Shown one piece after another: positions 16,476 through 23,750 of a stretch of 34,833 nucleotides of DNA. Below the pieces are notes generated by a model. That model saw nothing but the letters and a program-made list of their open reading frames with translations, was not told the origin of the DNA and searched no databases. Position numbers and translations under genes: made by a program. Numbering within the stretch: position 1 is the first letter of the stretch; each line of letters starts with the position of its first letter. This DNA is from Alistipes sp. (GTDB taxonomy: Bacteria; Bacteroidota; Bacteroidia; Bacteroidales; Rikenellaceae): contig JAGCLL010000083.1 of assembly GCA_017647025.1 (NCBI GenBank), positions 1-34,833 of the forward strand, read 5' to 3'.

Positions 16476-17190
16476 TATATCGGGTGTTGTGGGTGATGTA
16501 GCATCGTTAATTCTACCTCGCACCTGCTTGGCGTGCGGTAGGGTGCTACTCGAAAACGAGAGTTCGATATGTCTGGCGTGTCGCTACAATATGCCGTTGA
16601 CCAACTTTGCTCGACACAAGGATAACCCCGTGAAACTCCTCTTCGAAAATGTCCTTCCTGTTGAGGCGGCTTCGGCGATGTTTTGGTTTGTGGGCGGTAC
16701 AGAGTGGCAACGCATAGTCCACAACTTCAAGTACTATGGTCGTTGGCTCTTTGCACAGAAGATGGGCGAGTGGCTTGGCGAGGAGTTGCAGGAGAGTGGC
16801 GATTTCGATGGGATTGATTTGATTGTTCCCGTTCCGTTGCACTATCGTAGACGCTTGGCACGAGGATACAACCAATCCGAGCAGTTGGCGCTTGGAGTTG
16901 GGCGCAAGATGGGTGTGAAGTGCGATTTTCGTTCGGTACGCCGTTGCTCCTACAACGAGAGTCAAACCTCGAAGAGTCGCACCGAGAGGTGGGAGAATGT
17001 GGAGGAGATTTTCGAGGTGCGCAATGCCAAAAAGTTGCGTGGTCGGCACCTCTTGCTGGTAGATGATGTGTTGACTACGGGAGCAACAATAAGTTCGTGT
17101 GCCTCGGCAATTGTCAAGGCGTGCGAAGGAGATGTGAAAATTAGTATTGCTTCTCTGTCGGTCTCTCGGCGCATTATGCAGGAGCGATAG
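16459..17190 (+). CDS. comF: ComF family phosphoribosyltransferase-like protein
   Basis: 243 residues. The N-terminal part has a zinc-finger-like pair of CxxC motifs (CLAC at about residue 23 and again near 38). The C-terminal half is a type I phosphoribosyltransferase fold with VPVPLHYRRRLARGYNQS and the PRPP loop LLLVDDVLTTGATISSC. ComF proteins are linked to DNA uptake and bind PriA in Gram-positives (established in the family); the enzymatic reaction is unclear. It starts inside priA (17-bp overlap), so translation is coupled, and the priA-comF pairing supports a shared role in handling single-stranded DNA. Confidence 0.92.
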   Translation: MSIFCDISGVVGDVASLILPRTCLACGRVLLENESSICLACRYNMPLTNFARHKDNPVKLLFENVLPVEAASAMFWFVGGTEWQRIVHNFKYYGRWLFAQKMGEWLGEELQESGDFDGIDLIVPVPLHYRRRLARGYNQSEQLALGVGRKMGVKCDFRSVRRCSYNESQTSKSRTERWENVEEIFEVRNAKKLRGRHLLLVDDVLTTGATISSCASAIVKACEGDVKISIASLSVSRRIMQER

Positions 17191-17295
17191 AGTTTTCAAA
17201 AAGATATAAACATCATAGAGCGTTATAGAGTGGCGATTTTGTGGCTACAATAGCCGTTATGAACAGAGTTTTCAACACGCACGCACGAGCGCATA

Positions 17296-17326
17296 TTGAT
17301 GGAGTAGCAAAAAAAGGCTACTTTTG
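17296..17326 (+). promoter_or_regulatory. Promoter of the dnaB operon
   Basis: TTG (17296-17298), 20-nt spacer, TACTTTTG (17319-17326), a good Bacteroidota promoter. A 6-bp inverted repeat AGTAGC (17303-17308) / GCTACT (17317-17322) lies in the spacer and covers half of the -7 box, so it could be an operator. Confidence 0.65.
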
Positions 17327-17346
17327 TGGGATAAAAGCAGAAAAAG

Positions 17347-18897
17347 ATGGCAAAGGAGTTCAAAAATAGCAAGAATAGCGGTGCTTTTGCAGAGTTGGCA
17401 CCAGAGGTTGTAGGCACAGTACCTCCGCAGGCTGTGGAGTTGGAGGAGGCTGTCCTCGGAGCGTTAATGCTCGAATCGGACAAAATCACCGAGGTGCAGG
17501 AGTATCTCACCGAGGCGTCATTCTACAAGGAGGAGCACAGACTCATCTACCGTGTTATGAATGAGTTGGCATTGGCACAACAGCCAATCGACCTCTTCAC
17601 AGTAACCAATCAACTCAAATCGAAGCGAGAGTTGAAGAAGGTGGGTGGAGCAACCTATCTTGCACAACTTACCCAGAGAGTAGGTACTGCGGCAAATATC
17701 GAGTTCCACTCTCGAATTATCACCCAGAAGCATATCCAGCGTGAACTTATTCGTGCATCGAGCGAAATCCAGCGCCAATCATACGATAGTACCATCGATG
17801 TAAATGACCTTATCGGCTATGCTGAGGGTGAGGTATTGAAGATTACCGAGGGCTATGTGAAGCGTTCAGTGCAGACCGCAAGCGACATCCTTCGTGCCAC
17901 AATCCGCCAGATTGAGAAGGCTGCCGAGAACGACTCTCGTTACAGTGGAGTCTGCACAGGCTTTACCGATTTGGACAACATCACACTCGGTTGGCAACCG
18001 TCAGACCTTATCATCATTGCTGCTCGTCCAGCGATGGGTAAAACAGCCTTTACCCTGACAATGGCTCGAAATATGGCTGTCGACTACGACGCACCTGTGG
18101 CGTTCTTCTCGTTGGAGATGTCGTCTGTGCAGTTGATGACTCGTTTGGTTTGTGCCGAGACGGGTATTCACGGTCAGACTATCCGCAGCGGAAAACTCAC
18201 TCCGTCGGAGTGGAAGACGCTCGAAACAAACACCAAGGCCCTGGGTATGGCTCCACTCTATATCGATGATACGCCTGCATTGTCAATCTTCGAGTTCCGC
18301 TCGAAGGTGCGCCGCTTGAAGGCTAACAATGGCATCAAAATCATTATGGTGGACTACTTGCAGTTGATGACCGCAGCAGGAGCAGGCGACAAGGGTAACC
18401 GTGAGCAGGAGGTGGCATTTATCTCTCGTTCGTTGAAGGGTATTGCCAAGGAGTTGAATGTGCCGATTATCGCCCTTTCGCAGTTGAGCCGTGCAACGGA
18501 GTCGCGTGGTGGCTCGAAGCGTCCACAGTTGAGCGACCTTCGTGAGTCGGGTGCTATCGAGCAGGATGCCGACCTTGTAGCATTTATCCACCGCCCAGAG
18601 TACTACGGTTTCACCGCAGGCCCAGGCGAGGAGCCAGTTGAGGGCTTGGCAGAGTTTATCATCGCCAAGCACCGTAATGGCTCGGTTGAGGATGTAAGGC
18701 TGCGCTTTATCAAAGAGCAGGCAAAGTTTACCAACTGGGATCAGATAAACACCACGATGGCTCAACCTTCATTCGAGCAGTACGAGGAGGTGGCGAGTGC
18801 GTCGTTTGCTCAACCAACAGGCTTGCAGGGTGCAACCAGCAACGAGTTTGATATCTCCCGTGTGGCTCCAACGCCAACCGATGAGGCTCCATTCTAA
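17347..18897 (+). CDS. dnaB: Replicative DNA helicase DnaB
   Basis: 516 residues. The N-terminal helical domain (PPQAVELEEAVLGALM..., residues about 20-130) is followed by the RecA-like C-terminal motor. Walker A is RPAMGKTAF with Lys232; Walker B-like is IIMVDYLQLM; later come LSQLSRATESR and LRESGAIEQDADLVAFIHR. The hexameric ring helicase drives the replication fork and is loaded by PriA or DnaA pathways. The last 35 residues are low complexity. The start is fixed by the promoter 20 nt upstream and by the A-rich stretch before ATG. First gene of a four-gene transcript. Confidence 0.97.
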   Translation: MAKEFKNSKNSGAFAELAPEVVGTVPPQAVELEEAVLGALMLESDKITEVQEYLTEASFYKEEHRLIYRVMNELALAQQPIDLFTVTNQLKSKRELKKVGGATYLAQLTQRVGTAANIEFHSRIITQKHIQRELIRASSEIQRQSYDSTIDVNDLIGYAEGEVLKITEGYVKRSVQTASDILRATIRQIEKAAENDSRYSGVCTGFTDLDNITLGWQPSDLIIIAARPAMGKTAFTLTMARNMAVDYDAPVAFFSLEMSSVQLMTRLVCAETGIHGQTIRSGKLTPSEWKTLETNTKALGMAPLYIDDTPALSIFEFRSKVRRLKANNGIKIIMVDYLQLMTAAGAGDKGNREQEVAFISRSLKGIAKELNVPIIALSQLSRATESRGGSKRPQLSDLRESGAIEQDADLVAFIHRPEYYGFTAGPGEEPVEGLAEFIIAKHRNGSVEDVRLRFIKEQAKFTNWDQINTTMAQPSFEQYEEVASASFAQPTGLQGATSNEFDISRVAPTPTDEAPF

Positions 18898-18915
18898 ATC
18901 ATATATAGTTAGACG

Positions 18916-20451
18916 ATGTTTGTAAAGTGTTTTGCGGGCGCAATTGTAGGCATTAAGGCAGTTAAGGTCGATGTCGAGGTGAATGTTGCAGGGGGAGGCA
19001 TAGGTCTTTTCCTTGTAGGTCTGCCCGACAATGCCGTGAAGGAGAGTGAGCAGCGTATTCGCTCCGCTTTCGAGAACTCGCAACGCCGTATGACCGCTAA
19101 AAAGGTGGTTGTAAATCTTGCTCCTGCCGACCTTCGCAAGGAGGGCTCAGGCTTCGATTTGCCAATTGCAGTGGGTATTTTGGCGGCAACACAACAGATT
19201 TTGGATACACGCCTTGCCGACACAATGTTTGTGGGAGAGTTATCTCTCGATGGCGCTGTTAAGCCAGTGCGAGGCACTCTTCCTCTTGCCGTAATGGCAA
19301 AAGAGTGCGGCTTGCAACGCATTGTAGTTTCGGCTGCAAGTGCGCACGAGGCGGCAGTTGTTGAGGGGTTGGAGGTTATACCCGTAAATAACCTAAAAGA
19401 GGTTATTGCCTACCTGAACAACGAGATAGATATTGCTCCTGCCGAGGCAAAGGTTGCGGAGAGTGCCGAGATGCAGAGCCTCTATGCCGAGGACTTTGCC
19501 GATGTCAAAGGTCAGCGCGATGTGAAGCGAGCCTTGGAGATTGCAGCCGCAGGAGGACACAATGTGCTGATGATTGGCGCACCCGGCTCCGGTAAGACTA
19601 TGCTGGCTCGTCGTATGCCTACGATTATGCCACCAATGACTTTGGACGAGGCTGTCGAGGCTACAAAAATTCACTCCGTAGCGGGTAAGTTGGGCGAGAA
19701 TATAGGCTTGATGACCAAACGCCCATTCCGAGCGCCACACCACCTCACTTCGCAGGTGGCACTTATCGGTGGTGGCCAGTCGCCACAACCCGGCGAGGTT
19801 AGTTTGGCTCATAATGGCGTGTTGTTCCTCGACGAGTTGCCAGAGTTTGGTCGCAATGTCTTGGAGGTGTTGCGCCAACCGTTGGAGGATAGAGTGATTA
19901 CCATCTCACGAGCAAAATATAGCGTGGAGTACCCATCTAATTTCACTCTGATTGGAGCAATGAACCCTTGTCCGTGCGGATTTTACAACCACCCTACCAA
20001 GGAGTGCTCGTGCCAGCCGTTTGCGATAAATCGCTACTTCTCACGCATCTCGGGTCCTTTGTTGGACCGCATTGATCTGCACATAGAGGTCGTGCCGGTA
20101 CCGCTATCCGAGATAAATGGCGACCAAGTTGAGGAGTCGAGTGCCGAGATTCGCAAGCGAGTTATGGCGGCTCGTGAAATTCAGTCGCTCCGCTTTGAGG
20201 GGACACCCATACATTCGAATGCGATGATGAATTCGGCTATGTTGCGCCACTTCTGCCCATTGAGTGGAGAGGTGCGTAACCTATTGGAGAGTGCTATGCG
20301 CCGATTAAACCTCTCGGCTCGTGCCTACGACCGAATTATTAAGGTGGCACGCACAATTGCCGACCTTGCGGGTGCAGAGAATATCGAGGCGATGCACATT
20401 GCCGAGGCGATAAATTATAGAACACTTGATAGAGATAGTTGGGGAAGATAA
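18916..20451 (+). CDS. comM: YifB/ComM family Mg-chelatase-like AAA+ ATPase
   Basis: 511 residues. The N-terminal Lon-protease-like ChlI domain (GLPDNAVKESEQRIRSA..., GSGFDLPIAVGILAA, FVGELSLDGAVKPVRG) is followed by an AAA+ domain with Walker A GAPGSGKTML (Lys227) and RAPHHLTSQVALIGGG. Walker B is GVLFLDELPEF, then comes the Cys-rich NPCPCGFYNHPTKECSC segment and a C-terminal MCM-like helical region. ComM is a branch-migration helicase that helps integrate DNA taken up by transformation (known in Vibrio and Haemophilus). It lies 18 bp after dnaB and near comF and priA, so several DNA-transaction genes are clustered. Confidence 0.93.
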   Translation: MFVKCFAGAIVGIKAVKVDVEVNVAGGGIGLFLVGLPDNAVKESEQRIRSAFENSQRRMTAKKVVVNLAPADLRKEGSGFDLPIAVGILAATQQILDTRLADTMFVGELSLDGAVKPVRGTLPLAVMAKECGLQRIVVSAASAHEAAVVEGLEVIPVNNLKEVIAYLNNEIDIAPAEAKVAESAEMQSLYAEDFADVKGQRDVKRALEIAAAGGHNVLMIGAPGSGKTMLARRMPTIMPPMTLDEAVEATKIHSVAGKLGENIGLMTKRPFRAPHHLTSQVALIGGGQSPQPGEVSLAHNGVLFLDELPEFGRNVLEVLRQPLEDRVITISRAKYSVEYPSNFTLIGAMNPCPCGFYNHPTKECSCQPFAINRYFSRISGPLLDRIDLHIEVVPVPLSEINGDQVEESSAEIRKRVMAAREIQSLRFEGTPIHSNAMMNSAMLRHFCPLSGEVRNLLESAMRRLNLSARAYDRIIKVARTIADLAGAENIEAMHIAEAINYRTLDRDSWGR

Positions 20452-20464
20452 AGAGTAAGAAGAT

Positions 20465-21226
20465 ATGAAACAGATTAAGAGTATACTTGTTGTGGCTGTG
20501 TTGGCGTTGGTAGGTTGCGCTTCCGAGAGCGACAAATACGATGTAAATTACTACCCTTGCACCTTCGAAGGGGCATATTGGGATGGTTTGGTAGATGCTA
20601 ATCTCAACAAAGATAAACTCGTAGAGGGAAGTTTTGCCAAAGAGTGGCACGATGAGAAGAGCGACCTTGTGGGCGAGGTTGTAGAGCCATATCCAGGGTA
20701 TTGGGAGGGCGTTGCAATATCGAACTTTTGCAGCAAAGAGCCCGATTCGGATGGAACATACGAGAAACAACTCTACGCCTATGTCGAGAAGCCCCATTCG
20801 GGTAAGAATTTTCTTGTCTGCAATGGCTTTATGAGTGGCTATGTGGAGCTTCGATTCAACAGCAAAACGAGCTTTATAGAGAGTATGATGGTGGCAAATA
20901 CCACCTACTCACGCAACGCTACGGGCAATGGCTACCGCACCGCCGAGCGACCTCTCGGTGAGAACGAGTCGATTTGGATTGAGGCTGTGGGCTATGTAAA
21001 CGGCTCTGATGAGATACAGGCAATAGCATCGTTCTACCTCTACAAGAATGGTAAACCTGCGTTTGAGGGGTGGAAGAAGTGGTATATGACCTCGATGTGC
21101 AAAATTGACCGACTCCGTATGTATATCAAGTGGGACGGCAAGGAGGAGTACAATCCATATCCAGCCTACTTCGCATTGGACGATATTGTTGTAGTGCGTC
21201 AGGAGTTGAAAGAGGAATTGAAGTAA
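20465..21226 (+). CDS. DUF4465 lipoprotein
   Basis: 253 residues with a lipoprotein signal ending LVGC (Cys18), followed by ASESDKYD, an acidic stretch compatible with surface export. The mature part fits the DUF4465 pattern: EGAYWDGL near the start, WEGVAISNF, a central VANTTYSRNA, and a closing PAYFALDDIVV. DUF4465 proteins are predicted beta-sandwich surface proteins of Bacteroidota; the ligand is not established, though a carbohydrate-binding role is often suspected (inference). The gene is 13 bp after comM and 34 bp before the HAD lipoprotein, so it shares the dnaB transcript despite an unrelated role. Confidence 0.8.
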   Translation: MKQIKSILVVAVLALVGCASESDKYDVNYYPCTFEGAYWDGLVDANLNKDKLVEGSFAKEWHDEKSDLVGEVVEPYPGYWEGVAISNFCSKEPDSDGTYEKQLYAYVEKPHSGKNFLVCNGFMSGYVELRFNSKTSFIESMMVANTTYSRNATGNGYRTAERPLGENESIWIEAVGYVNGSDEIQAIASFYLYKNGKPAFEGWKKWYMTSMCKIDRLRMYIKWDGKEEYNPYPAYFALDDIVVVRQELKEELK

Positions 21227-21260
21227 AACATATTTATAAACCTATTAAAACATCAAAGAA

Positions 21261-22166
21261 ATGAAAAAGATCTATTCGATTTTGCTTGTTGCTGCGGTAG
21301 CCGCAATGAGCACAGGTTGTGCAGAGAAAAAGGCTCAGGAGTTGTCTTTCACACAACTTATGGAGCAGTCTTCACCAGAGCAGGTACAGGCGTGGTACAA
21401 TGGTGCATCGCGCCTTGATGCCGAGTACACCAAGGCTCACGCTGCGGAGTTGCGTGCGCAGAAGAAGTTGCTTGTATTCGACCTCGACGGTACTTTGTCG
21501 AACCACAAGTGCCCAATGCCAGAGGCTAACAGAGCGTTGCTCGATGCTCTCGGCAAGAAGTATCACATCGTAATGTGTGGTGCAGGTAACGCACCTCGTA
21601 TCCACAAGCAGATGGAGCAGTACCCAATCGACATCGTGGGTAACTACGGTATGCAGCACGCAAAGGTTGTGGATGGCGAGTTGGTTATTACAAAGCAGAT
21701 TGTTACCGAGGTTGATGCTGCATTCTTCCTCGAAAAGACCAACTACTTGCGTGAGAAGTATGGCTATACCAACTACTATGGTGAGCCTATCGAGTTCCAC
21801 AAGACCGGTATGGTAACATTTGGCTTGCTCGGTACTACTGCACCAAAGGAGGAGAAGATTGTCTTCGATCCGGATCGTGCAAAGCGTCGTGTGATGTACC
21901 CAGAGGTGTTGGAGATCTTTAAGGATTATACCGTATATATCGGTGGCTCGTCATCATTCGACATCGTGGGCAAGCAGTACAACAAGTACGATGCAACAAT
22001 GGAGTATGCCCAGATGCACGGTTACACCAAGGAGCAGGTGTTGTTTATGGGTGATGATATGGGTGATGGTGGCGGTGATAGCCATGTTCGCCTTGGCGGT
22101 ATGGACTATATCCATGTACTCGACTACACCAAGATTCCAGAGATGTTGGCATTCTTGTTGGAGTAA
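21261..22166 (+). CDS. Lipid-anchored HAD-superfamily phosphatase, phosphomannomutase-like
   Basis: 301 residues. The signal is a clear lipoprotein type with lipobox STGC (Cys20). The catalytic part is a HAD IIB fold: nucleophile motif VFDLDGTLS (Asp74, Asp76), the GNYGMQ loop, a cap with HKTGMVTFGLLG and RAKRR, and a metal motif FMGDDMGDGGGD (Asp265-Asp266). The cap and the GGSSSFDIVGKQYNKYDA segment resemble eukaryotic-type phosphomannomutase (where the equivalent is GGxxSFDxFPxGWDK). HAD IIB enzymes of this type are normally cytosolic; a lipid-anchored, periplasmic or surface version is unusual. Substrate unknown; a sugar phosphate is plausible. Last gene of the dnaB transcript, followed by a strong hairpin. 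Confidence 0.82.
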   Translation: MKKIYSILLVAAVAAMSTGCAEKKAQELSFTQLMEQSSPEQVQAWYNGASRLDAEYTKAHAAELRAQKKLLVFDLDGTLSNHKCPMPEANRALLDALGKKYHIVMCGAGNAPRIHKQMEQYPIDIVGNYGMQHAKVVDGELVITKQIVTEVDAAFFLEKTNYLREKYGYTNYYGEPIEFHKTGMVTFGLLGTTAPKEEKIVFDPDRAKRRVMYPEVLEIFKDYTVYIGGSSSFDIVGKQYNKYDATMEYAQMHGYTKEQVLFMGDDMGDGGGDSHVRLGGMDYIHVLDYTKIPEMLAFLLE

Positions 22167-22184
22167 GTCTTTACCCTCCCTTAA

Positions 22185-22221
22185 CACAAAGCCCAACTAA
22201 CGCTGTTAGTTGGGCTTTGTG
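22185..22221. terminator. 17-bp perfect hairpin, bidirectional terminator
   Basis: Arms 22185-22201 and 22205-22221 pair perfectly around the loop GCT. It separates the dnaB transcript (plus strand) from tRNA-Thr (minus strand). No long T run on either side, so it is likely a strong-stem terminator used from both directions. Confidence 0.75.
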
Positions 22222-22231
22222 CTACCAATTG

Positions 22232-22303
22232 AGCCGATTTCGGGATTTGAACCCGAGACCCCTTCATTACGAGTGAAGTGCTCTACCGCTGAGCTAAATC
22301 GGC
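22232..22303 (-). tRNA. tRNA-Thr (anticodon CGT)
   Basis: A complete 72-nt cloverleaf on the minus strand. Acceptor stem GCCGATT/AATCGGC, D stem GCTC/GAGC, anticodon stem CTTCA/TGAAG with loop CTCGTAA giving CGT, T arm TCGGG-TTCAAAT-CCCGA, discriminator T, no encoded CCA. It decodes ACG. The shared hairpin at 22185-22221 lies just downstream. Confidence 0.96.
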
Positions 22304-22376
22304 AACGAGATTAGCGGTTTCGTTAGGCAAATATCGCAAAAAATCGCTATTCGCACAACTTTTTCATAATTTTTTG

Positions 22377-22384
22377 TATCTTCG
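22377..22384 (+). promoter_or_regulatory. Possible -7 box for the small helical protein gene
   Basis: TATCTTCG differs from TAnnTTTG at one base and lies about 30 nt before ATG 22416. Weak on its own. Confidence 0.35.
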
Positions 22385-22415
22385 TACTCTACAAGAGTCG
22401 AAATAGAAAATATAT

Positions 22416-23087
22416 ATGGGAAAAATAACTCTAAAACCTACCGAAAATCAGAATTACATTCTTCTTGGCGGGGATTTCCAAAAGGTGCTTGACCTCGCTC
22501 ATAAGCAGGAGGCGGAGGGAGAGTTCGAAGCGGCGTGCAACACTCGCTACAAGGCATTTCAGCAGATTGTTGATGTTCTACCCGAAGAGGAGGCCGCAGA
22601 GTTGGATTTTTCACACCCAAACACTCGTGCAGCGATAGAGATTATCTATGGCTCGGCAGTGGACAACTTCCTTGCTGGCGATGTGGAACTCTCGGCTGCG
22701 CAACTCGAACTATTGTTGGAGTGCGATAGCGAGGACCATATCGAGGCTACGCCACAGTTGGCGTTGTGCTACATCGCATTGGAGGAGTGGGAGTGCTTGG
22801 AGGATATTTTGCCCGATTTGGGCGATAAGAGCGCATTCCGACCACTCGTTGAGGCTTTGGCGGAGTATGCTTGTACGGGCGATATTTCAGCCGAACAACT
22901 AACGGCATTGCGTCGTCATCGCCATCTCTGCGAGGAGTTGTGCGCTACGGAGCATACGGCAGACGAAAAGTACTTGAAAGATATTTCTTCGGAACGACCA
23001 ACCCAACAGGCTCTCGCCCGTGAGATATATCTGCGATGTGAGCCACTCTTGCTTAAATACGAAGGTTTTGCCAATAAACTAAAATAG
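22416..23087 (+). CDS. Unknown soluble helical protein, possibly TPR-like
   Basis: 223 residues, strongly acidic, predicted all-helical from the Ala/Glu/Leu-rich heptad-like pattern. No signal peptide or membrane segment. Stretches such as DLAHKQEAEGEFEAACNTRYKAF and the central LALCYIALEEWECLEDILPDLG look like degenerate tetratricopeptide helices, so a protein-binding role is possible. I do not recognise a named family. It is flanked by tRNA-Thr (opposite strand) and a convergent nitroreductase gene; its TAG stop lies inside the shared terminator palindrome. Confidence 0.7.
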   Translation: MGKITLKPTENQNYILLGGDFQKVLDLAHKQEAEGEFEAACNTRYKAFQQIVDVLPEEEAAELDFSHPNTRAAIEIIYGSAVDNFLAGDVELSAAQLELLLECDSEDHIEATPQLALCYIALEEWECLEDILPDLGDKSAFRPLVEALAEYACTGDISAEQLTALRRHRHLCEELCATEHTADEKYLKDISSERPTQQALAREIYLRCEPLLLKYEGFANKLK

Positions 23088-23110
23088 GATTGCAATTGCA
23101 ATCCTATTTT
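23081..23110. terminator. 30-bp perfect palindrome, bidirectional terminator
   Basis: A 15-bp arm starting AAAATAGGATTGCAA meets its exact reverse complement with no spacer. A and T runs at the ends supply U tracts in both directions. It contains the TAG stops of both convergent genes (23085-23087 plus, 23104-23106 minus). Confidence 0.85.
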
Positions 23111-23736
23111 ATTATCAACTCCTCGGTGCGGAGTTTTGGAACAAAGTGTGTATCCCCCTGGCGATAGTAGGTTTGGTTTTCGCCCTCTGCAATATCGACC
23201 ACCTCAATATGCTCTGCCGAGCGCCCTATGGCGATAATAAGTTGTGGCGTAAGCGCAAGGTGCAACCCTCGGCTTATCTCCTCCTTGTCGAATGCAGCAA
23301 TGCAGACACCATTCAACCCCATCTCTACCGCACGAAGTAGAATAGTCTGGGCGGCAATACCCAAATCAATATCTACAAATCGCCCCTCCTTGGTGGCGCA
23401 AATTACCACAAAGGCTTGTGGCTCGTTGCCTTCAAATGGCAGGTTCAGTTCAGGCAGTGCCGCACCCAGGCGGATATGAGGTGCTACGAGGTGAGCCTCC
23501 TCTGCCGTAACAAGGCGAAAGCGCAAAGCCTGCTGATTTCTTGCCGATGGAGCGAGTCGTGCCGCCTCGACAAGTGATACGAGTTGGTCGTAGCGCACCG
23601 TAAACGAGTGGTCATAGCCACGCACCGAACGATTTTTAGCAAGGAGCGACATAAGCGACACTTTGCGAGTACGCACCGAGGCGCATTTCTGCGCCTCGTA
23701 CTCCTCCATCTTTCGACCGAGATAGTTATCTGCCAT
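23104..23736 (-). CDS. Nitroreductase family protein
   Basis: 210 residues. FMN-dependent nitroreductase fold: an N-terminal extension of about 30 residues, then LLAKNRSVRGYDHSF with the family's NRSxR motif and LVEAARLAPSARNQQALRF (flavin contact). A C-terminal AAQTILLRAVEMGLNGVCIAAF and LHLALTPQLIIAIGRS (the usual P.xxxAIG strand) follow. Physiological substrates of this family are often quinones or unknown. The gene starts 14 bp after the antiporter stop and is the last of the HAD-antiporter transcript. The metabolic link to its neighbours is not clear. Confidence 0.88.
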   Translation of the reverse strand: MADNYLGRKMEEYEAQKCASVRTRKVSLMSLLAKNRSVRGYDHSFTVRYDQLVSLVEAARLAPSARNQQALRFRLVTAEEAHLVAPHIRLGAALPELNLPFEGNEPQAFVVICATKEGRFVDIDLGIAAQTILLRAVEMGLNGVCIAAFDKEEISRGLHLALTPQLIIAIGRSAEHIEVVDIAEGENQTYYRQGDTHFVPKLRTEELIIK

Positions 23737-23750
23737 TAATTTTATCTATT

